Positions 1-10,339 are shown, numbered from the stretch's first letter. The stretch is 64,000 bases of DNA from Nematopogon swammerdamellus (GCA_946902875.1 OX336345.1:20305395-20369394), one strand, 5' to 3'. Made by a program: numbers and translations. The notes: generated by a model not told the origin, from the sequence alone.

Positions 1-576
1 TTACGTGATGATGTCATAAAGTAAATCAGTTCCGGCGGATATTTACCATGTAAAATTACTTTAAGTACATGATAAAGATGTGATAATAACTAATAAAAAA
101 TATGAGAAAATAACGACTATGAATTTTTGTTTAATTTATATTTAGAAAAACCTACATAACGCCATCTACATGTTCAACGTTGCAACAATTACCTAACTGC
201 TAAATCAAGTATACCGCTGGCTGAAGTATTTCATTTAATATTGACGCTAGATGTGGACGCTAGATGAAATTCACATATGAAATTCACATACTGTTGAGAA
301 AATTTGCAGCGATAAGTACACGGTCGATAGCCTGCGTGGATAACACGTCTGGTCAGTGATGGTGGCAGGGACCGCGGGTTCGAGGCTCGCAAAAGACGGA
401 GAAATATATTTTGTATTTTCTACTATTGTATATGCCTCTCTATCGCGCTCTCGCTTGCACACACAGGTCTCTATCGCGCTCTCGCTTGCACACACAGGTT
501 TAGATGGAACGTTACACTTCTTCGTGCGTGCAGCAGGTGTTCATCAATTTATAAGACGTGACATCATCACGTCAAA
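1..576. mobile_element. Family F terminal-inverted-repeat element (left end at window edge)
   Basis: The window opens with TTACGTGATGATGTCA, and the same motif appears inverted near 560..575 (TGACATCATCACGTC), so both ends carry an ACGTGATGATGTCA-type inverted repeat. The right part shares blocks with 43152..43449 and 59385..59672 in opposite orientation: the segment reading TTATAAATTGATGAACAC on the other strand and the GCTCTCGCTTGCACACACAG block. Inside, about 440..500, that last block is tandemly duplicated (a 30-bp unit, two copies). Positions 322..388 carry weak A-box-like and B-box-like tRNA promoter motifs (TAGCCTGCGTGG and GGGTTCGAGGC). There is no coding potential; it is a non-autonomous DNA-transposon-like repeat of unassigned superfamily. 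Confidence 0.55.
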
Positions 577-620
577 AATTTAAACACCCTAACATTGCTT
601 AAAAAAGAAAAAAAAAACAA

Positions 621-694
621 AAAGATTTTGTGGGATTCGAACCCATGGTCCAAAAAATGCAAACCCTACGCGCTTACCACTGAGCTACCAAGTT
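621..694 (-). ncRNA. tRNA-like SINE head or tRNA pseudogene, left arm
   Basis: Read on the minus strand this has an A-box-like TAGCTCAGTGGTAAGCG, a loop containing TTTGCAT (TGC would be an Ala anticodon) and a good B box, GGGTTCGAATCCC. The acceptor stem does not pair (the 5' AACTTGG side does not match the 3' AAAATCT side), and the anticodon stem is poor. It is therefore unlikely to be a functional tRNA and better read as a tRNA-derived Pol III promoter region. Confidence 0.5.
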
Positions 695-915
695 ACTTAA
701 CCGACCAAACGAATATCGGCTTCTATTGGTTCGCTCCGGGCGAAGGAGTAGGAGTGAAGGAACAGCAGGCACGACAAAGCCTTCAGGTGTCGTACGGGGG
801 AAAAGATGGCGTACGACACCTGAAAGCCATTGTCGTGCCTGTTGTTCCTGCGATCCTACTCCTTCGCCCGGAGCGAACCAATAGAAGCCGATATTCGTTT
901 GGTCGGTTATGTTAT

Positions 916-989
916 GTAACTTGTTAGCTCAGTGGTAAGCATGTAGGGTTTGCATTTTTTGGACCATGGGTTCGAATCCCACCGAATCT
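916..989 (+). ncRNA. tRNA-like SINE head or tRNA pseudogene, right arm
   Basis: Mirror copy of the block at 621..694, pointing the other way: TTAGCTCAGTGGTAAGC (A-box-like), TTTGCAT loop, GGGTTCGAATCCC (B box), followed by T-rich sequence that could end a Pol III transcript. It differs from the left arm at a few positions, including the loss of a G in the D-arm, so the arms have begun to diverge. The acceptor stem is again unpaired. Confidence 0.5.
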
Positions 990-1090
990 TTTTGGTTTTT
1001 TTTGCTTTTTTTTCTTTTTTAAGCAATTTTACGGTGTTTAAATTGTTTTAGGGTGTTTAGTTTTTTTTATAATCACATAAGAATTATTTT

Positions 1091-1452
1091 ACGGTACCGT
1101 GTGGTGCCGGTACTTAGTACCGTGTGGTGCCGGTACTTAAAAAGAATAGCCCCACTGCATCTCTCCCCGTGCATGTCGTAAAAGGCGACTAAGGGATAAG
1201 GACAAGATGCCGTGCTAAAGGGCGACGGGCTCGCCACCTCTCACCTTGGCACGGTACTTCCACCGAGTCGTGCAGCACGTGGGTCTTCGTGTCTTACTTG
1301 CTGCTTGATCGATTTAATCTTGTTCGAATACTTTGCGAAACGTGGTGGTCGGTGTTGTGCTGTAATTTACTAGAGTACTTGCAGCACAACACCGATTACT
1401 CTGCTTACCCCGATTGTCGGGATTCAGCGTGTGTGATATGTATGTATGTATG
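1091..1452 (+). mobile_element. Family A retroposon, complete, with 13-bp target-site duplication
   Basis: About 360 bp starting near ACGGTACCGTGTGG and ending in a (TATG)n tail. TAAGAATTATTTT flanks it on both sides (1078..1090 and 1453..1465), a 13-bp duplication characteristic of LINE-mediated retroposition. The first 24 bp (GTACCGTGTGGTGCCGGTAC region) are repeated in tandem. Internally it contains complementary stretches around the GTGTTGTGCTG motif and a GCCACCTCTCACCTTGG block that recurs throughout the window. It has no ORF. A tRNA-type head is not obvious, so the source gene is unassigned; SINE-like is the best description. Confidence 0.75.
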
Positions 1453-1610
1453 TAAGAATTATTTTCGGGAATACAAACTTGTAACAAAAACGACATGCAC
1501 CGCCTCAAAATTAGGTTAGGGTTAATATATAGAAGATGCGTCGCGTAGGTTATTTTTTTTTTTAACCACCAAAACATCATTTATTTATCGATTCAAGGAG
1601 TGGTTCCGCA

Positions 1611-1671
1611 GGATCGCAGGAACAGCAGGCACGACAATGGCTTTCAGGTGGCGCACCGGAAAAGATGCGTT
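1611..1671. repeat. Partial copy of the foldback's inner arm
   Basis: GGATCGCAGGAACAGCAGG through the GGCTTTCAGGTGGCGCACC region matches the apex-proximal arm of the foldback at 577..1044. It is solitary here, with no partner arm. Confidence 0.55.
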
Positions 1672-2084
1672 GACTGACAGACTCTTAAAAGCTTCAATAA
1701 CTGAACGCGCCTGTCACGTGCTTTTATGTTGGCTAGCCTGAGCGCTTATCGATTGCACTAGTTCACCTTTGTGCCGCCCCGGCAGCACAGTGTCGCGCGA
1801 TGATGCTGCCCTCGCCGAAGCAGTATAACGCTTTCGTGGCCGTTGAGTGAATTACTGCAGCCTCGTCGCTGCCGCCTGTCTCCCCGCCCCGCGCCCGCCC
1901 GTAGTCGCCTATAGTTTGTATAATCGTATTCAACAGTCGAGCGGCGAGCAGTGAGTGAGCGAGCCGAGTGATAGAATAGCTGAGTCGCCTGGCAGGAAGC
2001 CATTTTAGTGTCCGCGGTGCAGTGTGTGTCGAGTGTGCGAACCGTGGAGCTGGCGGATAAGTGTGTGGGTGTAGTGCGGTATAG

Positions 2085-2114
2085 ATGAGCGTGGCTCGCG
2101 CGCGTGCAGCGTAG
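2085..2114 (+). CDS. Upstream ORF 1 in the PKA-C leader (9 codons)
   Basis: ATG at 2085 to TAG at 2112..2114, predicted peptide MSVARARAA. It is short, lies in a GC-rich leader and overlaps no other upstream ORF. It could lower initiation at the kinase ATG if transcribed. There is no evidence that it is translated. Confidence 0.25.
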   Translation: MSVARARAA

Positions 2115-2127
2115 TGTCGAGCCCAGC

Positions 2128-2160
2128 ATGCGCCGCGCCTCACCCGGGCGGCCCCGCTAG
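2128..2160 (+). CDS. Upstream ORF 2 in the PKA-C leader, containing an RRAS motif
   Basis: ATG at 2128 to TAG at 2158..2160, predicted peptide MRRASPGRPR. It is in the same frame as the kinase, 35 codons upstream of its ATG. The peptide contains R-R-A-S, the core of the PKA substrate consensus R-R-X-S/T. The +1 residue is proline, which PKA generally disfavours, and Arg and Ala codons are expected in such GC-rich DNA, so the match may be chance. Confidence 0.3.
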   Translation: MRRASPGRPR

Positions 2161-2232
2161 TGCCCAGCCAGAGGGAGGCCGGTGGGTAGCGCGAGCGAGC
2201 GAGGCCGGGCACCGCGCCCCGCCGCCGCCGCA

Positions 2233-3294
2233 ATGGGCAACAACGCCGCCGCCGCCAACAAGAAGGTGGACGCCGCCGAGAGCGTCAAGGAGTTCCTCGA
2301 CCAGGCGAAGGAGGAGTTCGAGGAGAAATGGAAGAAAAATCCGACCAACACCGCCGGGCTGAGCGACTTCGAGCGGATCAAAACGCTCGGCACGGGCTCG
2401 TTCGGTCGGGTCATGATAGTGCAACACAAGCCCACGAAAGAGTACTACGCTATGAAAATCCTCGACAAGCAAAAGGTTGTGAAGTTGAAGCAGGTGGAGC
2501 ACACGCTGAACGAGAAGCGCATCCTGCAAGCGATTTCATTCCCCTTCCTCGTGAGCCTCAAGTTCCACTTCAAGGACAACTCGAACCTGTACATGGTGCT
2601 GGAGTACGTGCCCGGCGGGGAGATGTTCTCGCACCTGCGCAAGGTGGGCCGCTTCTCCGAGCCGCACTCGCGCTTCTACGCGGCGCAGATAGTGCTCGCC
2701 TTCGAGTACCTGCACTACCTGGACCTCATCTATCGCGACCTCAAGCCCGAGAACCTGCTCATCGACTCACAGGGCTACCTCAAGGTGACCGACTTCGGGT
2801 TCGCGAAGCGCGTGAAGGGCCGCACGTGGACGCTGTGCGGCACGCCGGAATACCTCGCGCCGGAAATCATCCTGAGCAAGGGCTACAACAAGGCGGTGGA
2901 CTGGTGGGCTCTGGGCGTGCTCGTGTACGAGATGGCCGCCGGCTACCCGCCCTTCTTCGCCGACCAGCCGATCCAGATCTACGAGAAGATCGTCTCGGGC
3001 AAGGTGCGCTTCCCCTCGCACTTCGGCTCGGAGCTGAAGGACCTGCTGCGCAACTTGCTGCAGGTGGACCTCACCAAGCGCTACGGCAACCTCAAGGCGG
3101 GCGTCAACGACATCAAGGGCCACAAGTGGTTCGCCTCAACCGACTGGATCGCCGTCTTCCAGAAGAAGATCGAGGCGCCGTTCATCCCGCGCTGCAAGGG
3201 CCCCGGCGACACCAGCAACTTCGACGACTACGAGGAAGAGGCGCTCCGCATCTCCTCCACCGAGAAGTGCGCCAAGGAGTTTGCTGAGTTCTGA
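2233..3294 (+). CDS. Pka-C1: cAMP-dependent protein kinase catalytic subunit (PKA-C), intronless
   Basis: Serine/threonine kinase of the AGC group that transfers the ATP gamma-phosphate to R-R-X-S/T substrates once cAMP releases the regulatory subunits in the cytosol and nucleus. The 353-residue product has every expected element: N-terminal MGNN with Gly2 for myristoylation; glycine loop GTGSFGRV at 53-60; ATP lysine K75 (AMK); helix-C glutamate E94; catalytic YRDLKPEN with D169; DFG at 187-189; activation loop [15 protein letters not shown] with the PDK1 site T200; C-tail RISSTEK with S341; and a terminal FAEF hydrophobic motif. Length equals that of typical insect PKA-C1. The ATG at 2233 (context GCAATGG) is the first in this frame after the TAG at 2158. 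The coding sequence is in one exon, as in the known fly orthologue, so this is not by itself evidence of a retrocopy. Third positions are very GC-rich. Orthology to Pka-C1 is inferred from the protein. Confidence 0.96.
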   Translation: MGNNAAAANKKVDAAESVKEFLDQAKEEFEEKWKKNPTNTAGLSDFERIKTLGTGSFGRVMIVQHKPTKEYYAMKILDKQKVVKLKQVEHTLNEKRILQAISFPFLVSLKFHFKDNSNLYMVLEYVPGGEMFSHLRKVGRFSEPHSRFYAAQIVLAFEYLHYLDLIYRDLKPENLLIDSQGYLKVTDFGFAKRVKGRTWTLCGTPEYLAPEIILSKGYNKAVDWWALGVLVYEMAAGYPPFFADQPIQIYEKIVSGKVRFPSHFGSELKDLLRNLLQVDLTKRYGNLKAGVNDIKGHKWFASTDWIAVFQKKIEAPFIPRCKGPGDTSNFDDYEEEALRISSTEKCAKEFAEF

Positions 3295-5343
3295 GCCCGC
3301 GCTCGCGCCCGCTCCCACCTGTATATACTTAGTGAGAACGATCCGCTACCGCGAGCTCCACTCCTCCGTGAGTAGGCATTTTGTACTAGCAAAACCTTTT
3401 GTACGTCGTCGTACGCACGCCGCCGCGCCGAGGCGCCAGTCGCTTGGTGCCCTGTTTGATTCGGTGGAGACGCGACGCGTAGGGACCGTGCGAGCTGCTG
3501 CGTCGCGCGTTCCCGCCCCGGACGTGTTTTTGTTTCTCCATGCAGTGTGTATTTTTAACTGGTGTCTATTAATTGCGGTGTTAACTGGTGGTTGTGCGTC
3601 GCAGTGGTTCCGTTTCACAGTGCGCATTGTAGTCTCGTATTCGAGCGGAGTGGAACGGCAGCCGAGCGAGGAGTCGCGCCGTTGCCGAGTGAGACCGTCG
3701 CGTCATGCCTCGTGAGCACGAGACTTTGCTATGAGCTAGTGCGCAGAGACAGCCTCAGTTGCGTCTGCCGGGGCTTCGCGGGCGACACCGGACGCGTCGC
3801 CTGCGTGCCCCCGCCCCCGCACGCCACCGCTCCCGCGGTTTGCACTCATTCACGAACCTAGTGGTATCGCAGTCGCGGGCAGACCGAGACGCCGATACGA
3901 CGCGGACGAGCATTGCAACTAAAGAGATTAATTTATTTAACTACCTTAGTGATGTTCGATAAGTGCAATTAATAATAATTTTAATTTTACATTGATTTGT
4001 GATCTGAAGCAACAAATTATATTTTTCTTTGGTAATTTTTGTTAGATTTGTCGTGTATAGTTCCTTATTGTGTACATCTCACCTATAATATGTATTACAT
4101 AGTTCCTTAGTGGATCCGCTCCATACAGGCCCTGTTCAATCAACTGTAGGTACGTCGTCCTTGCTCAACATACTTAAATATTGCTAAGGATATGGTTTCT
4201 TGCTATTTTATACTTTTTAAGATCATAACTTCTTTTATTTTGTCACATTTAAAAGTCACATTATTGTTAATTTCGTTTTAACTCTAAGAAAAAATATGTA
4301 CGGATTAAATTTTTTATTCAAATGGAAGTACCGCGAAGTGAATAGCGGGCCGCCATCCACTAACATTCTTAATTTCTGACTTGTCCTGCCGTGCAAACTG
4401 TACGAAAATGTGAATCGATAAAATGAACCCATTGAAGCCACTAATTAAACCGTAATCTTAAATTTGTTTCCATGATTTTGTCGTGACGCGCCAGTCCGAT
4501 AAGAAAAACAATCTTTCTATCACCATACACATGTTGTGTACATTACTGTCAGATTTATGTCGATAGTCAAACCGAAGGATTGCGTGTCAGTGGATGGTGA
4601 CAATTCTGTTAATTCGCAAAGATAGTTGTCATCTAAATGGAATGCATTTTGATGACACAATTTTTTTGTAGGTATTATGTTTACAGATTATTTTCAATTT
4701 ACAACATGACACATTACGCGACGAGCGGGAAGAGGGGATTGTAATACCTAACGTCCTTCTTTCTCGTTCTTGCAAATCCACCGGCGTTTAATCCTCTACG
4801 ATTATATATTCCGGCAGGAATAAACTTTTGTTAATAGGGCGCTATCGAGTTCTAAGTATCTATGTAAGTGTAACATAATGCGTGCAGAAACGTTTGATAA
4901 TGTCATTCTTGATTTTATTCCTTTTTTAAAAATTCTGCCTTACAAGTACGTAACGTCATATCAAGTGTTCAATGTAAGATCTTTAGCATGCGAACCATCT
5001 TAGGCTTGATATTTCGCCCGGACTAAAGGAATAATTTTTGATAGATATTTCATCATTGGTTGGTTGATCTTGTTTACCTAACTGCTCATCATATCACTCG
5101 CTTAGATAGCAAACATTCACTTTTGAATAGAGTTTTAATACTAAAACTTTCTAGCAAAAACATTCAAGTGAACCATTTATTTAGTAGAGTTACCATGGAT
5201 ATTATATTACCATGGTTGGTCACTTTCAGTCCCTTTGGCAGACGTTTCCGAAACGACGGCCAAATTGACCGTGAATTCCAACCATGCATGCTAAGCCAAA
5301 TACCAATAATAATTATTTAGTAGAGTTCTGTATAAAAAATAAA
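3295..5343 (+). other. Probable 3' UTR and downstream flank of PKA-C
   Basis: GC-rich, CpG-rich sequence continues to about 3900 and then becomes AT-rich. No conserved ORF was recognised. Candidate polyadenylation signals are AATAAA at 4819..4824 and 5338..5343, with ATTAAA variants near 4303. A long 3' UTR is plausible but the transcript end cannot be fixed from sequence alone. A short block (TTTAGTAGAGTT) occurs twice, near 5179 and 5317. Confidence 0.4.
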
Positions 5344-8160
5344 TAAGCCTTTAAAACACATTCTTTTAAAATTAGTTTATTGTTCAAACAGATTTATAGA
5401 TTTTCCTACTATCGAAAATAAAGTTATTACTATTTTATGGTCTAGAGCGTGGATTCATGTCATTTACCATCTGTTTGCGTCTAGAATGATTCAGTGGAAA
5501 ATTTAAACAAGTGTATCGTTCTAACCCTAACTAATAAATTGGAAATTCTGTAACAACCTATGTATGAGCGTCGTTGATTCTATATTCTCTTTATAAGTCG
5601 AGATTTCATTGATTGAGTAGAATCAATTCACGTGGAGTTTTACTGACACTCTCTGGCACATATAAGGAAGATGCGGGAACACAAGACTTGTTACCGCGTC
5701 TTGGTGTGTTTATTACGCTACATCAGCGTCTACCAAAATTGTAATCGTACCCGATCAGTCATTTATTAGGTTCTAATATCTACTTAATAATAACAATATA
5801 ATACGGAATATGTCCCAATCAACCATTCATACATGGATATAAGTTTCACTAATGAGATAAAGTGAACCCATTTCTCTTTACTTAAGACTAGCTTTTGCCC
5901 GCGGCTTTGCCTATGTCCATCCTGAAGGTCCATTCTAAATATTGGTCAAAGAATTTTTTAAATCGGATGAGTATTTTCAGAGATTACCTCAACTTTACCT
6001 CTTTAATAATATTAGTGTGGATTTTAGGGATAAATGTGGCCATTAAGTGTGCCGCCAACTAGTACCCCTTCCCTTGAAGCTGGTTACCCCTGGGGGTACG
6101 CGTACAACTATTTGAGAACAGCTAGATAGATTATCGGCATTGGCACTAATGCTGACAACATTAGAAGCAATGCTTTCCCAAAATGAACACAAGCAAATTA
6201 ATGTTGCGTTTCAGTTTAAGTGACAGCTGTCACTTTCGCTAATGATCGAGCTTTAATTATAGCAGACTACATTTTCTAATTGCTACCTCATTACTCTTCA
6301 TTATTATCTGAAGAGCAATGTGAAACAATGAACGTATTGTGTTTACGTAACTCCATGTACGCATGTACCTGTACTTGTGTTGCTGTAGTCACTAGTTTAA
6401 CTTCGGGAGCAGATTACTGGGATAAATAGGAACAAAAATGTGTAGGACCATATTGCAGGTGGTTCGACTTAATGCGATAAACAATTTATTCTTGTCGACC
6501 ATTGAATTGAATCTGTTAGCGTACAGTTTTTCTCCTTGTGTTTCTCTTCTCCGGAGTATGAATTTTTTTGCTACACTTGGGTTTAAATTCCAAAAGATTT
6601 TACGATACATAGATAAAAATTCACACGTGCCAGCCTAACTAATAAACTGAGAAAATCAGCAACGGCACGTTATTTCTGTGTCGTCGATTCTGTGTTCACT
6701 TATAATTAAAAAACCATTAAATGAATTCCCATGGGGTTTTCATTGAAATTTTCTAACACATCTAAGGATGGCTATATTATGATATTATAATGTGAATCGA
6801 AGCCGCATAAATACCTAGTTTTAAATATCTGTCAAAAATGGTAACGCCGCAAGCATAAGCAGTTTTGATTGAAGTGGTATAAAATGTCTTTCTCAAATAA
6901 GTAATTGAATTGTACCCATTACGTAGGACCCAAAGCGTGTAACTGTAGAGTAGAGAATAGTCAACTCCATAATCACACATATGTTTTATTATCAACCAAA
7001 TTTTTTACTGCATTTGGTTTGAGAGAATTTTATATTGACTATTTATGTTTTGAAACATTTCAAGTGCTGCCAAATCATTGCCATTCATTATCTACCACAC
7101 TTCACAACACCTATTGTAACATAATCACTATCAGCAAAGTTCTTAAGCGTAAAATGCTAAACACATTATGAAACACTTTGGCTATTTAACTTTAAAGAGA
7201 TTAGCGGTTAAAAGATTAGCGGACATATTCTGTGATGTCAGAACTGTCGCAACGACGTCATTGGCTAGTCGACGCGCTTACAAATTCCAAATTGAACTTC
7301 TCTTTCGTCGGCGATAGTGTTGGGCGCCAAAAAACCTAGACTCAACAGTCAACACACTTAATATCTGTCAGAGTGCCCTCAGTCTAATGACTAATGTTGT
7401 GCTAGGATTTCATGGTGGATCTATGTCCAATTAAATTGTATGTATACAATCTCCATTCTATTTTCTAACCTAATCTTCCTTTCTTTTTCGCTCTTCAGGA
7501 CAATAATTTATTCTGCAGAATTATTCCATGCTAATCAAATTATCGAAGCTAATCAATCTGTCTGTTGCGTGTGATCGCTTCAGGATTATCAGCCGTAGGC
7601 GTAGTCTTTGCAGTTTATTGTTATTTTATTAGCATCGCTTAATGCTCATAAAATAATAAAAAAACAACAGTGGATTTCTGGTTAGTTAATGCAGGGACTG
7701 TAGTGATCCTACAACCTGAGTGGCTAGCTGTAGGGTCACTTTGAATTATGAAGTGTGCTTTAAAGATAATGAACGGCAATGATTTGGTAGCACTTTTAGA
7801 ATGTTTTTGAATGAAAATGTCAATATCAAAATGCTCTAAAAAAAAAAATTGCAGTCAAGAATTTGGTTGATAAAAACATTAGTGAATGCCGAGTTTTTAT
7901 TGACCGAGGTAATTAAATGAAATACAAATGACATCCTGGTGGGTAGGTTTCGTTTATATCTGAAGTGATTAATTAGGTACTTGAAAGTGGAAAATTTAAT
8001 TATGATTACGAAAATAAATTTTATGTGAGAATAAAAGTTTAATTGAATTAATTGAATTGATAATTTTGTTCCGTTTCATGTACAGAATCTTCAAAATCCC
8101 TTTTTGTGGTTATACATAAACTCACAATTTTTGCTTACACTCATCATATTTTCATCAACG
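5344..8160. other. AT-rich intergenic stretch with few repeats
   Basis: No gene recognised; the longest frames are under 90 codons and lack familiar motifs. A short piece of the GCCCGCGGCTTCGC-type repeat (ACTAGCTTTTGCCCGCGGC) lies at about 5887..5912. This is one of the most repeat-poor parts of the window. Confidence 0.5.
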
Positions 8161-8164
8161 AAAC

Positions 8165-8868
8165 TTGTCAATTCAACGTCTGCCGTCTGTGTGTATGTAT
8201 GTTCGCTTATACATACAACATGTCCCAAAACTCAACGTCAAACGGGAACCAGGGAGTAGGCCAATTTATGACTACCCAGGGAAAAATAAGAAAAAAAATC
8301 GGAGTCATTTGTTTTTTATGATATGAGCATCTTTTGAAAAACTTTGAAAATTTCTCGTACAACATTTTTAGGTACTACGACTACAAATTTGCAAATATAA
8401 TAGTAAATTTTTTTTATTGGTAGCCTAAATAACTCTGCTATTGATCAGTATCCCAAATAAAACCAGGATGCCTGTAGTTTTACTAAAAAAAAATATTCTG
8501 TTCAAATTTTTTCTATAAAAACAACTCAGATTTGTTTTCTTCTTTTTCCCTGGCTAGTCATAAACTGGCCTACTCCCTGGTTCCCGCATGACGTAGAGTT
8601 TTGGGATAGGTTGTATATAACTCAAGAACGGCTCAACCTATCCGTTTGCAGTTGCCTATGTATTACGACATATCTCCGCCAAGTTATAGGATAAATAGCA
8701 TCACGCCATTGTTTATATGATCTGAGCAGTGAGGTCGAAAGTGAACACAGTCGCAAAAATGCACCAATTCGGTTAGCTTTCATGTCATTTACTCGAAAAT
8801 TACTCAACCGATTTACATAGAGTTTTCACCGGCTTGGCCGCGAGCGGAGCCGCGGGCACAACTAGTAT
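8165..8868 (-). mobile_element. Family G element split by a MITE
   Basis: The left piece (about 8165..8211, CAACGTCTGCCGTCTG then CGCTTATA) and the right piece (about 8614..8868, TAACTCAAGAACGGCTC to GAGCCGCGGGCACAACTAG) correspond in order to the undivided element at 9237..9462. The inverted-repeat element at 8212..8617 sits between them. The right end carries the GCGGAGCCGCGGGC motif shared by this class. Confidence 0.55.
8212..8617. mobile_element. MITE with about 70-bp inverted termini
   Basis: The left terminus (CATACAACATGTCCCAAAAC ... CCCAGGGAAAAA, to about 8284) is the imperfect reverse complement of the right terminus (TTTTTCCCTGG ... TTTTGGGATAGGTTGTATA, about 8543..8617). The interior is AT-rich and non-coding. 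The flanking host element continues across it, and TATA is present at both junctions, consistent with a short duplication. Confidence 0.65.
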
Positions 8869-9236
8869 AGAATAATGAATTACATGTTACAAAAGTGTTA
8901 GTGTATGGACTCACGGTTAAGATGTGTACAACGCGTAACGTTCAAGTTTGCCGGTCCGCGCAATGCAATTACACGCTGACGTCACAGCGTTAGCGGCAAA
9001 CCTGAGTGGGACATGTTGTAAACATTAGCGTTCTTTCGCGTGGGTGTTACTGTTATCAAATCGCAATATAATTTATTAATAACAAGGCAGTGAGCGAATC
9101 ATTTGCTGCTATTTATTGAGAGCCTAAGGTTTGAGTCACATGTTACAGATTTTTCTATTGAACCAAATCTCAATGGTAGATTGTTTAACAGCTCATTGGA
9201 AATAAACTACATGGCAGAATTTTTACAAATAGATCT

Positions 9237-9462
9237 TCCTTACCTATAATAAAATCCAACGTCTGCTTTCTGTCTGAGTGTCTTTCTGTCTGTCCGCTTA
9301 TAACTCGAGAACCACTGAACCGATTTTAATAAAACAAAATTCTACGGATAGCTTGATTCTTCCCATCAACTATAGGCTACTTACTATCACGCTAAATAGC
9401 TTATGAGGTTAGCAGTGAAGTGAAATATGAGAGCGGGCGGAGCCGCGGGCACAGCTTGTACC
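9237..9462 (-). mobile_element. Family G (GCCCGCGGC-class) element, undivided copy
   Basis: About 226 bp nearly identical to the inverted copies at 54322..54545 and 58152..58465. Landmarks on this strand are CCTATAATAAAATCC, CTTATAACTCGAGAACC and GCGGGCGGAGCCGCGGGCAC. On the minus strand it ends in TATAGGTAAGGA, matching the tail start of the 58152 copy. It is non-coding. Confidence 0.65.
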
Positions 9463-9984
9463 TAATAAAATTGAAACCCGACCTTAATAAATGAATAACT
9501 AATATATTATAATTGAATAATAATATTGTTCAGTAAAGAATTCATGTTCACAGCTAGAACTCAACAAAATGAATATAATTTTATTTAAATTAACAAGTAA
9601 TAGTATACAATTGTTTGCATCCTCAGTACTATACATTAAAACTACATTTTGTGTCATGTAAAGATGTGTTGGACATATAATTGACATAATAAAATCATAC
9701 CATGTACCTAATGAATGTAATATTGTTACAATACGAACATTCGGGGAGTTGGGCGGGACTCATTGTTGCAAGGGAAATCTATGAAAATGTTTGTAATTAG
9801 AGAAGCCACATCGCTACAAACTTCTCTATCCACATATATTTTGGAAATGGATGGACACGTCACAGCAAGCATACTTAAAAGTATGGATTTTCATTGATAT
9901 GTTCTTGTAATATCGTATGCCACTGACTATGATTTATGATACCCCTTAGTCCTATTATCACTACTACCTAGATAGATCTATTAT
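9463..9984. other. AT-rich unannotated sequence
   Basis: No coding, RNA or repeat feature recognised; only short open frames. Confidence 0.4.
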
Positions 9985-10328
9985 CGTCCCTCCCATGCCA
10001 AAACGACGAATGTGCAAAAAGGCCATTCTGAGACATTTACCTTTTATTTTGAGTGCTAAATTAACCAACGTTACAAATTAAAAGGCTAAAATTCAAGAAC
10101 TTCTAAATTATATTAGAATTATTTCACGAATAATAAACATTAGTGTGTTTGGCACAGTAAAATCGAAAAAAGTCACATTCGTTATTATTTCACAACGAAA
10201 TATCTCTGAGTACCGATAATTTAGACATTCGTGACTTTGGCATTGCAAAGATTTGATAAAAATGAAACTATATCAAAAGGTCATTTTTGGCAAAATTGCA
10301 CATTCGTCGTGGTGGCATGGGAGGGACG
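9985..10328. mobile_element. MITE with about 32-bp inverted termini and TTAT flanks
   Basis: The left end CGTCCCTCCCATGCCA...CGAATGTGCA is matched by the right end TGCACATTCG...TGGCATGGGAGGGACG. TTAT lies immediately outside both ends (9981..9984 and 10329..10332). The interior is AT-rich and non-coding. The superfamily cannot be named from these ends alone. Confidence 0.7.
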
Positions 10329-10339
10329 TTATGTATGAT

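Larger units (their letters stand above)
577..1044. repeat. Large foldback (about 220-bp arms) with tRNA-like arms
   Basis: Left arm 577..796 and right arm 810..1044 are reverse complements over nearly their whole length, including the ends (AATTTAAACACC / GGTGTTTAAATT), the middle (GGCGAAGGAGTAGGA and its complement) and the apex (CGTACG around a roughly 14-nt loop). Each arm contains a tRNA-like block next to an A/T homopolymer-rich terminus. It may be two head-to-head copies of a tRNA-derived element or a foldback transposon. A third, unpaired copy of the inner arm lies at 1611..1671. Confidence 0.8.
1755..2232 (+). promoter_or_regulatory. GC- and CpG-rich promoter/5' leader of the PKA-C gene
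   Basis: Directly upstream of the kinase start codon the base composition switches from AT-rich repeats to strongly GC- and CpG-rich sequence. The in-frame stop TAG at 2158..2160 and the lack of any in-frame ATG between it and 2233 show this is not an N-terminal extension. No convincing TATA box was seen; TATAGTTTGTATAATC near 1910..1925 is only weakly similar. The transcription start and any upstream non-coding exon or intron cannot be fixed without RNA data. Confidence 0.5.

Noticed and set aside
621..989. Functional tRNA genes in the foldback arms
   Set aside because: The A and B boxes are good, but neither acceptor nor anticodon stems pair properly, and the blocks are part of a repeat.
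2182..2232. N-terminal extension of the kinase from 2182
   Set aside because: The codon at 2182 is GTG, and the first ATG in this frame after the TAG at 2158 is at 2233, which gives the conserved MGNN myristoylation start and the expected length.
1763..2233. Minus-strand 156-codon ORF over the leader
   Set aside because: Low-complexity Arg/Ala/Thr composition in a CpG-rich leader, with no motif.
2140..3287. Long ORFs on the other frames and strand across the kinase (for example 2328..3287)
   Set aside because: They are shadows produced by the GC-rich codon usage of PKA-C; their translations are Arg/Ala-rich and match nothing.
2233..3294. PKA-C as a processed retrocopy
   Set aside because: The single-exon coding region is normal for the insect orthologue. 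There is no poly-A tract or target-site duplication immediately around it, and the promoter-like leader argues for the parental gene.
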